The notes below the pieces were generated by a model. It searched no databases. It worked only from the letters and a program-made list of their open reading frames with translations, and was not told the origin of the DNA. From WSXY01 sp038325105 (lineage in GTDB: Bacteria; Actinomycetota; Coriobacteriia; Anaerosomatales; Anaerosomataceae): 11,684 nucleotides of DNA. The stretch's first letter is position 1. Each line of letters starts with the position of its first letter. Of the stretch, positions 7,362 to 11,684 are shown piece after piece. The position numbers were made by a program, and so were the translations under genes. The stretch lies in NCBI GenBank assembly GCA_038325105.1, contig JBBQIR010000068.1:1-11684 (forward strand), read 5' to 3'.

Positions 7362-7979
7362 TTACGGGCAGACCGGGCGGCGCAGGCGGATCTCGTCGCG
7401 CACGGGGATGCCGGCGAAACCGGGGATGGCCTCGCCGTGGTGATCGATCAGAATACCGGTCTCGATCTCGTAGATCGCGAAGCCGTGACGCTGGTAGAAG
7501 TGCAGCGCGGGGATGTCGTCGTTCGTGGTGGCGGTCTTGAGCGAGGTCACGCCCTTCTCGCGCGCGGCAGCTGCCGCAGCATCCATGAGCGCCGAGCCCA
7601 CGCCGGAGCCCTGGAAGCCCGGATACACCGAGAGCAGCACGACCGCGAGCTCGCCGCGATCGAGCGCGAGCGACACGAGGCCTGCGAACTCACCGTCGGC
7701 CTCGGCAACGAGGTTCTCGCCCGCAAGCACGTCGAACGTGCGACCGAACGCGTCGATGTCGGTCTCGCCCCAGGCGCGATCGCAGATCTCCTCGATGTCG
7801 TGCCGGTCGCCAGGGGTGGCCGACCGCACGGCGTACGCTCGGCGCTCACGGCCGGGACGGTGCTCCTGGCACGTGACCGTGAGGCGTGCCTCGGTCAACG
7901 GCAGGTCCTTTCCGCATACCGCGCAACGGTACTGCGGGTACGGCATCTCCAGGTTCTCGTCCACGCGTTCCGGTGTCAC
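7362..7979 (-). CDS. GNAT-family N-acetyltransferase with N-terminal zinc-ribbon-like motif
   Basis: A 205-residue acetyl-CoA-dependent acetyltransferase of unknown substrate. The N-terminal 45 residues carry Cys19-X2-Cys22-X14-Cys37-X2-His40, a plausible Zn-binding ribbon. The GNAT domain starts near residue 50 (AYAVRSATPGD). Motif A is at about 113-140 with the acetyl-CoA pyrophosphate loop QGSGVG (123-128), and motif B at about 153-167 (NDDIPALHFYQRHGF). A C-terminal extension of about 35 residues ends in RLRRPVCP. The GTG start at 7979 is supported by GGAGG 6 nt upstream; an internal ATG (Met12) has weaker support. It is first in the minus-strand operon with the ABC importer. The shared transcript does not by itself show shared function. 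It could modify a small molecule or a protein. Confidence 0.88.
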   Translation of the reverse strand: MTPERVDENLEMPYPQYRCAVCGKDLPLTEARLTVTCQEHRPGRERRAYAVRSATPGDRHDIEEICDRAWGETDIDAFGRTFDVLAGENLVAEADGEFAGLVSLALDRGELAVVLLSVYPGFQGSGVGSALMDAAAAAAREKGVTSLKTATTNDDIPALHFYQRHGFAIYEIETGILIDHHGEAIPGFAGIPVRDEIRLRRPVCP

Positions 7980-8000
7980 TGCGGGCCTCCGTCATGCAAA

Positions 8001-8015
8001 GCGCCCGGCGGGCGC
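8001..8015. repeat. GC-rich inverted repeat in the divergent intergenic region
   Basis: GCGCCC-GGC-GGGCGC is a perfect 6-bp inverted repeat with a 3-nt centre. It lies between the putative minus-strand -10 box (8025-8030) and the GNAT start, close to the predicted 5' end of that transcript. It could be an operator or a 5'-UTR hairpin. It is not followed by a T-run on either strand, so it is not an intrinsic terminator. Confidence 0.4.
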
Positions 8016-8024
8016 ACGTGTCAC

Positions 8025-8056
8025 ATTATAGAATAGACGCAGGCCGAGAAACTCAA
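8025..8056 (-). promoter_or_regulatory. Probable promoter of the GNAT/ABC operon (minus strand)
   Basis: On the minus strand a perfect TATAAT lies at 8030-8025. The -35 is poor: AGTTTC at 8053-8048 has ideal 17-bp spacing but weak match, while TTGAGT at 8056-8051 matches better but is 20 bp away. Transcription would start near 8018. On the plus strand the same AT-rich patch offers TAGAAT (8029-8034), which may serve the divergent HAD gene, so the two promoters may overlap and compete. Confidence 0.45.
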
Positions 8057-8079
8057 CCCGTCACTACCGAGGAGCCCCC

Positions 8080-8964
8080 GTGCCGCATACGCTGCCGTAT
8101 CTCGATGAATCCCCGCTTGCCGCGGACGTGCTTTCGCGCGCCACGATCACCGTCACCGACCTCGACGGCACGCTTCTGGGCCTCGGCGGCTCGTTGCTCA
8201 TCGATGCGCTCGGTGTGCCGGCGCTCACCACAGTCGAGGCGGTCGTCGAGGTGAACCGGGCCGGCCTCGAGGTCGTCGTGTGCACGGGCCGCAACCGCAT
8301 ACAAACGGGCGAGGTGAGCCGCATCCTCGGCTGGACGTCGTTCATCGCCGAGCTCGGGTGCGTTGTGAAGTACGGCCGAGGAGAACCGGTCGAGTACCTG
8401 CTCGGGGAGTGGCCCGACGGTGTGCTGCTTCCTGACGAGACGCCCTACCAGGCGATCACCCGCTTCGGGGGGCTGCGCGTGCTAGCCGAGGCATTCCCCG
8501 GCAAGATCGAGGAGCACGACCCGTGGCATGCGGACCGCGAGATCACGCACGTCCTGCGGGGCTCCATCGACTGCGCCACGGCGCAGAAGGCGCTCGACAC
8601 GCTCGACGTCCCGGTCAAGATCATCGACAACGGAATCGTGAACCCGCCGAAGCACACGCTCATCGACGTCGACGAAGTGCATGCGTACCACCTCGTGCCG
8701 AAGGGTACGTCTAAAGAGCTCGCCATCCGGGCGCTATTCGAGCGCCGGGGCTACTCGGCCAGCGACGCTGTCGCAATCGGCGATTCGGCGACCGACGTCG
8801 AGATGATGAACGCGGCGGCGCTCGGTGTGCTCGTGCAAAACGCACTCGCCGACCAGCGCGTGCTGGCGGCAACCGTTGGGCGCGACACGATCGTCGCGAC
8901 GCGTGCCGAGCGGGGCGACGGGTGGGCCGAGTTCGCGCATGCGTGGCTGGCGGCACGCACATAG
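8080..8964 (+). CDS. HAD-IIB (Cof-like) family hydrolase, probable sugar-phosphate phosphatase
   Basis: A 294-residue soluble phosphatase of the haloacid dehalogenase superfamily. Motif I is DLDGT with nucleophile Asp27 and acid/base Asp29. Motif II is Thr69 in CTGRN. Motif III is Lys208 in VPKGTSKELA. Motif IV is GDSATDVEMM (234-243) with Asp235 and Asp239 for Mg2+. The large insert between motifs II and III (about 85-195) is a type-II cap as in Cof, phosphomannomutase-like and mannosyl-3-phosphoglycerate phosphatases. The GTG start has GAGGAG 5 nt upstream. It is divergent from the GNAT gene. No glycosyltransferase or partner synthase is adjacent, so the substrate cannot be named; Mg2+ is the usual cofactor, but a link to the next operon is not implied. 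Confidence 0.9.
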   Translation: MPHTLPYLDESPLAADVLSRATITVTDLDGTLLGLGGSLLIDALGVPALTTVEAVVEVNRAGLEVVVCTGRNRIQTGEVSRILGWTSFIAELGCVVKYGRGEPVEYLLGEWPDGVLLPDETPYQAITRFGGLRVLAEAFPGKIEEHDPWHADREITHVLRGSIDCATAQKALDTLDVPVKIIDNGIVNPPKHTLIDVDEVHAYHLVPKGTSKELAIRALFERRGYSASDAVAIGDSATDVEMMNAAALGVLVQNALADQRVLAATVGRDTIVATRAERGDGWAEFAHAWLAART

Positions 8965-8987
8965 AACCGTACGGGCGTGCGTCGGGC

Positions 8988-9017
8988 TTGTGAAATCGCG
9001 TGCACAAGGCCTACAAT
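8988..9017 (+). promoter_or_regulatory. Sigma70-type promoter of the M-box/magnesium operon
   Basis: TTGTGA (8988-8993) and TACAAT (9012-9017) are separated by 18 bp. The -10 matches consensus at 5 of 6 positions and the -35 at 4 of 6. Transcription would start near 9024-9025, directly in front of a small GC hairpin and about 30 nt before the riboswitch aptamer, the right order for a leader-controlled gene. Confidence 0.6.
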
Positions 9018-9024
9018 CGTCGGT

Positions 9025-9037
9025 GCCCCTTTGGGGC
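9025..9037 (+). other. 5'-terminal GC hairpin of the leader RNA
   Basis: GCCCC-TTT-GGGGC forms a perfect 5-bp stem with a 3-nt loop at the predicted 5' end of the transcript. It is not followed by a T-run, so it is unlikely to be a terminator for the upstream HAD gene. It may protect the leader RNA from 5' decay. Confidence 0.45.
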
Positions 9038-9054
9038 GTTGACAAGATGTAAGG

Positions 9055-9250
9055 CTCCGTTCCGTTAGGTGCGGCTCCTGTTCGAACACAGGCCACTGCC
9101 CGGAAATGTCGAGAGACGCCAATGGGTAGAACAGCCCTCGCCGGCTTAAGGCGAAGGATAACGTGGCTGGGCGGTAAGGCCGGATACCTCCGGCAGCGAG
9201 AAGATCTTCGCTCCCTACGTCGGACAGTGCTCAAACTATGACGAGGGAAG
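9055..9250 (+). ncRNA. M-box (ykoK leader) Mg2+-sensing riboswitch aptamer
   Basis: The conserved M-box core is recognisable from end to end: GTTAGGTGCGGCTCCT (9064-9079), CTGCCCGGAAATGTCG (9096-9111), GAGAGACGCCAATGGGT (9111-9127), ACAG (9131-9134), CTTAAGGC (9145-9152) and CAGTGCTCAAACTATGACG (9225-9243). These match the P1-P6 core of the ykoK family remembered from Bacillus subtilis. High Mg2+ compacts the aptamer and closes P1, whose 3' side includes GACGAGGG (9240-9247); P1 here is imperfect. The downstream gene encodes an MgtE-related protein and the next an NRAMP-related Mg2+ transporter, exactly the class of genes this element controls. A cobalamin riboswitch was considered because of length, but the B12-box is absent. 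Confidence 0.93.
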
Positions 9251-9310
9251 GGACGCACCGGGCGCTTCATAGCCCGGCGCTCTACGTGGCGGCACAACTG
9301 CCATTTCCGA

Positions 9311-9346
9311 CCCCTCGTCCGCACCGGACGCAGGGGTTTTCGTTTT
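9311..9346 (+). terminator. Intrinsic terminator of the M-box expression platform
   Basis: The arms CCCCTCGTCC (9311-9320) and GGACGCAGGGG (9326-9336) pair over 10 bp with one bulged C (9331) and a GCACC loop, followed by TTTTCGTTTT. The 5' arm contains CCCTCGTC (9312-9319), which is perfectly complementary to GACGAGGG (9240-9247) at the 3' side of aptamer P1. The two pairings exclude each other: with Mg2+ bound P1 forms and the terminator folds; without Mg2+ the 8-bp antiterminator can form and transcription continues. Confidence 0.88.
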
Positions 9347-9350
9347 GTCT

Positions 9351-9476
9351 GACCTATAGCCGTGAGAACAGGACCCTCGTGACTCCATTCAGTCCGTAGG
9401 TCCCGGCTCCTGATCTTCGGGGGCGCGGGACCCCCGAGAGCACCTTCCGGACACCGTCCGGAGGGAGGGAGCTAGT
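9351..9476 (+). promoter_or_regulatory. Structured leader after the terminator, with hairpin overlapping the ribosome binding site
   Basis: These 126 nt separate the terminator from the first gene and hold no plausible reading frame. Two hairpins are visible: GGTCCCG (9399-9405) with CGGGACC (9426-9432), and a stronger one, 9443-9452 with 9456-9465 (core TCCGGAC-ACC-GTCCGGA, extended to 10 bp with one G-T pair). The second stem takes in the first part of the long Shine-Dalgarno GGAGGGAGGG (9460-9469), so it may tune translation. The sequence CCCTCGT at 9374-9380 repeats the terminator's 5' arm and could also pair with 9241-9247. Confidence 0.5.
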
Positions 9477-11324
9477 GTGTTCTTCTTGACCCGCATGTTG
9501 GGCAAGCCGGTGGTCGATGCCGCCGGTGAGGCCATCGGCGCAATCAGTGATGTCGCCATCGCCACGCGTGAAGTATTTCCCCGCGTGACCTCTTTGGCGT
9601 TCCTCGGCCCCGAGAAGACCCCGTTCATGCTGTCGTGGCGCAAGTTCGTCGCCGGCGTGGACGACGAGCGCGTGACCCTGAACGTGACCCGCGACGCACT
9701 CCGGTTCTCGTACCTGCAACCCGACGAGATTCTGCTCGCCCGAGACCTGCTCAACCAGCAGATCGTGGACACGCAGGGCATGAAGGTCGTGCGCGTCAAC
9801 GACCTCAAACTGTCCGAATCCCGTAACCAGCTGCGTCTCCTGGGCGCGGAGGTCGGCGTGCGCGGCATCCTGCGGGGGCTCTCCCCTGCCGTGGAACGCT
9901 TCGTGCAGCGCTTTGTACGCATCTTCGGCGCAGAGCTGTCCGAGGACCTCATCGCGTGGAACTACATGGACCTGCTCGACCGGGACCTCTCGCACGTGCA
10001 GCTCTCGGTCACGCATAAGCGGCTCCACGAACTGCACCCGGCCGACATCGCCGACGTTCTCGAGCAGCTCACACCGGCGCAGCGTGCCAAGGTCTTCGAG
10101 CACCTCGACAACTCGCAGGCGGCCGAGACGATCTCGGAGCTCGAAGACGCCTTCCAGGCCGACGTCATCGACGACCTCGGCAGCCAGCGTGCCTCGGACA
10201 TCCTCGAGATGATGGACCCGGACGACGCCGCCGACGTCATCGGCGATCTCTCGTACGACAAGGCTGAGGCGCTGCTGCGTCTCATGGGGGTCAAGGAGTC
10301 CGGGGCGATCCGTGGGCTGCTCGGCTACCGGGAGAAGACGGCCGGCGGCATCATGACGCCGGAGGTCACGACCGTGTCCGAGGAGATGACCGTGCAGCAG
10401 GTCATCGAGCACCTCCGCGGCGAGGCATCCGAGAACGAGAGCATCTACTACATCTACGTGACCGATGAGAACGACCGCCTCGAGGGGGTCATCTCGCTCC
10501 GCGACCTCGTTGTGAGCGAGCCGACCACGCTCGTGGCGGAGATCGTGACCAAGGACGTTTTCACCGCCGACGCCGACGACGACCAGGAAGATGTCGCCGA
10601 GACGATGAGCAAGTACGACCTGCTCGCGATGCCAGTCATCGACGAGACCGGCAAACTCCTCGGCATCGTCACCGTTGACGACGCCCTCGACGTCCTCGAA
10701 GAGGAGTCGGCCGAGGATCTGGAACTCGCCTCGGGTCAGCGCTCGAAGTCGGGGATCACGGGCATCTGGCGCTGGGTCTCGCGCAACGGCTGGCTTGTCG
10801 TGTGGTCGCTCATGGCGCTCGTCGCAGCGGCAACACTGCCGGTGGCGCTCGTGCTGTTCTTTGGCGCGGCGATCATTCTGCGCATCGCCGAGGACGTCGC
10901 ATCCCACGCGGTCTCACGCGTCATCGAGGAAGAAGACGAAGAGGAGACGACGCCGCTGTGGCAGCGCATCGCAAGTGATGCGCTTGCCGGTTCGGGCCTC
11001 GGGCTCCTCGTTGGCATCGTGACCGGCGCGGTCGCCTGGCTCGTGCAGGGCAGCGAGCCCTTCACCCTGTCGGCAGGCCCTGATGCCGCAATCATGCGGC
11101 TTGAGGTCGCTATCGCAGCCGGTCTCGTGTACGCGCTGTCGGTGCTCGTCGTCTCGCTCGCAGGAACACTCGTCGCGCGCATCGCCGAGGGAGTCGCATC
11201 GCGCGGACACCGCGTGTCGAGCACCGCCGTGACGGTCATCCTCGTAATCGTCGGCGCGCTTGCCTTCGCCGCACTTTCCATCGCCGCGATGAGCTTCCTG
11301 TACTCACAGGGCATCCTCTCGTAG
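9477..11324 (+). CDS. MgtE-related protein: PRC barrels, MgtE_N, CBS pair, divergent membrane domain
   Basis: A 615-residue inner-membrane protein related to Mg2+ transporter MgtE. Domains: PRC-barrel-like 1-79 and a second PRC-like segment about 86-135; MgtE_N superhelical repeats about 183-285 (HPADIADVLEQL, then SQRASDILEMMDPDDAADVI); CBS pair about 293-345 and 357-410; connecting helix; hydrophobic segments about 439-468, 502-523, 542-567 and 584-608. In known MgtE the MgtE_N and CBS acidic faces bind cytosolic Mg2+ and close the pore. Here the pore motif GNxGxQ seems replaced by EDVASH (472-477), and the TM5 Asp of Thermus MgtE (Asp432) aligns with Val590. The first two membrane segments look compressed. 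It may be a sensor rather than a channel. The GTG start has GGAGGGAGGG 7 nt upstream. It is preceded by the M-box and followed 16 bp later by the NRAMP-related gene. Confidence 0.88.
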   Translation: MFFLTRMLGKPVVDAAGEAIGAISDVAIATREVFPRVTSLAFLGPEKTPFMLSWRKFVAGVDDERVTLNVTRDALRFSYLQPDEILLARDLLNQQIVDTQGMKVVRVNDLKLSESRNQLRLLGAEVGVRGILRGLSPAVERFVQRFVRIFGAELSEDLIAWNYMDLLDRDLSHVQLSVTHKRLHELHPADIADVLEQLTPAQRAKVFEHLDNSQAAETISELEDAFQADVIDDLGSQRASDILEMMDPDDAADVIGDLSYDKAEALLRLMGVKESGAIRGLLGYREKTAGGIMTPEVTTVSEEMTVQQVIEHLRGEASENESIYYIYVTDENDRLEGVISLRDLVVSEPTTLVAEIVTKDVFTADADDDQEDVAETMSKYDLLAMPVIDETGKLLGIVTVDDALDVLEEESAEDLELASGQRSKSGITGIWRWVSRNGWLVVWSLMALVAAATLPVALVLFFGAAIILRIAEDVASHAVSRVIEEEDEEETTPLWQRIASDALAGSGLGLLVGIVTGAVAWLVQGSEPFTLSAGPDAAIMRLEVAIAAGLVYALSVLVVSLAGTLVARIAEGVASRGHRVSSTAVTVILVIVGALAFAALSIAAMSFLYSQGILS

Positions 11325-11340
11325 TGGCTGGGCATCGGCC

Positions 11341-11684
11341 GTGACTCCCAAGACCGACAAGCGTGCCAAGACCGGCGTCTTCGCGCTCCTCGCGGTGATC
11401 GGCCCGGGGATCATCGCCGCCTCGGCGGGAAACGACTCGGGCGGCATCTCGACCTATTCGGTCGCAGGCGCCAAGTACGGCTACACGATGCTGTGGATGA
11501 TGCTCGCGATGACACCATCGTTCGTCATCGTGCAGGAGATGGCCGGCCGCATGGGCGCCGTGACCGGCAAGGGCTTCGCCGCACTCATCCGCGAGCGCTT
11601 CGGCGTGCGCCCGACCTTCCTTGCGATGCTCATGCTTCTCGCAAGCAACGCCGCGACCACCATCGCCGAGTTCGCGGGCATCGC
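11341..11684 (+). CDS. NRAMP-related magnesium transporter (NRMT-like), 3' end cut off by the window
   Basis: Only the first 114 residues are in the window; the frame is open to the end. A short polar N-terminus (TPKTDKRAK) is followed by TM1 with GPGIIAASAG then NDSGGI, TM2 (about 47-70, TMLWMMLAMTPSFVIVQ) then EMAGRMGAVTGKG, and the start of TM3 (about 92-114). This is the SLC11/NRAMP fold, but the TM1 metal-binding motif DPGN of Mn/Fe transporters is GNDSGG (30-35): Asp32 is kept while the Asn position is Gly. That pattern fits the Mg2+-transporting NRAMP-related branch known from Clostridium and from Eggerthella lenta, some members of which are under M-box control. The key TM6 residues lie outside the window. 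GTG 11341 is the first start after the upstream stop, with only a weak ribosome site, so translation is probably coupled. Confidence 0.85.
   Translation, partial: MTPKTDKRAKTGVFALLAVIGPGIIAASAGNDSGGISTYSVAGAKYGYTMLWMMLAMTPSFVIVQEMAGRMGAVTGKGFAALIRERFGVRPTFLAMLMLLASNAATTIAEFAGI

Noticed and set aside
6762..8036. Open frame of 424 codons on the plus strand opposite the binding-protein and GNAT genes
   Set aside because: Shadow of the lipoprotein and acetyltransferase genes; it has no ribosome site and no recognisable domain.
9025..9037. GC hairpin as an intrinsic terminator of the HAD gene
   Set aside because: No T-run follows it, and it lies downstream of the promoter, at the predicted 5' end of the next transcript.
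9039..9044. Perfect TTGACA as a -35 box for the magnesium operon
   Set aside because: No -10 lies 16-18 bp downstream, and transcription from it would start inside the M-box aptamer and destroy its 5' half.
8965..9350. Cobalamin or T-box type leader
   Set aside because: The conserved B12-box and T-box sequences are absent, while the M-box core matches over its whole length.
9354..10907. Open frame of 517 codons antisense to the MgtE-like gene
   Set aside because: It has His/Asp/Arg/Val-rich low-complexity composition, no motifs, and mirrors a gene with clear MgtE_N and CBS domains; long antisense frames are expected at this GC content.
1..11684. CRISPR arrays, tRNA/rRNA genes, insertion sequences or phage genes
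   Set aside because: None was seen: there are no regularly spaced repeats, no cloverleaf with TTCGA/CCA context, and no transposase or integrase motifs.

Overview
The window is GC-rich, uses many GTG starts with strong Shine-Dalgarno sequences, and is densely packed in short operons. A secreted multiheme c-type cytochrome, a soluble hybrid kinase with several receivers, and an M-box-controlled NRAMP-related magnesium transporter together suggest an anaerobic actinobacterium, most likely Coriobacteriia or a relative such as an OPB41/Anaerosomatales-type subsurface lineage. That placement is inferred from gene content; no rRNA or phylogenetic marker is present.

Layout. (1) 127-3542, plus strand: a four-gene signalling operon with a soluble PAS-PAS-HisKA-HATPase-REC-REC hybrid kinase and three stand-alone receiver proteins. 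This gives five receiver domains and no recognisable output domain. (2) 3644-4744, plus: a secreted cytochrome with seven CXXCH haem sites, probably from its own promoter. (3) 7979-4766, minus: a zinc-ribbon GNAT acetyltransferase, then a complete NitT/TauT-type ABC importer (lipoprotein, ATPase, permease), tightly packed and convergent with the cytochrome. (4) 8080-8964, plus: a HAD-IIB phosphatase, divergent from the GNAT gene across a 100-bp region holding a good minus-strand -10 box and a GC-rich inverted repeat. (5) 9012-11684, plus: a magnesium-homeostasis unit made of a promoter, an M-box (ykoK) Mg2+ riboswitch, an intrinsic terminator, a second structured leader segment, a PRC/MgtE_N/CBS/membrane protein, and the start of an NRAMP-related Mg2+ transporter cut off by the window end.

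The most interesting part is unit 5. The MgtE-like protein keeps the cytosolic Mg2+-sensing parts (MgtE_N and CBS pair) but appears to have lost the conserved pore residues of true MgtE channels. It sits 16 bp upstream of an NRAMP-related protein whose TM1 motif is GNDSGG rather than the DPGN of Mn/Fe transporters. One reading is that the MgtE sensor half has been redeployed as a regulatory subunit of an NRAMP-type Mg2+ transporter, with RNA-level control by the M-box and possible protein-level control by the MgtE-like protein. The riboswitch call is strong, the transporter family call is good, and the regulatory-partner idea is inference.
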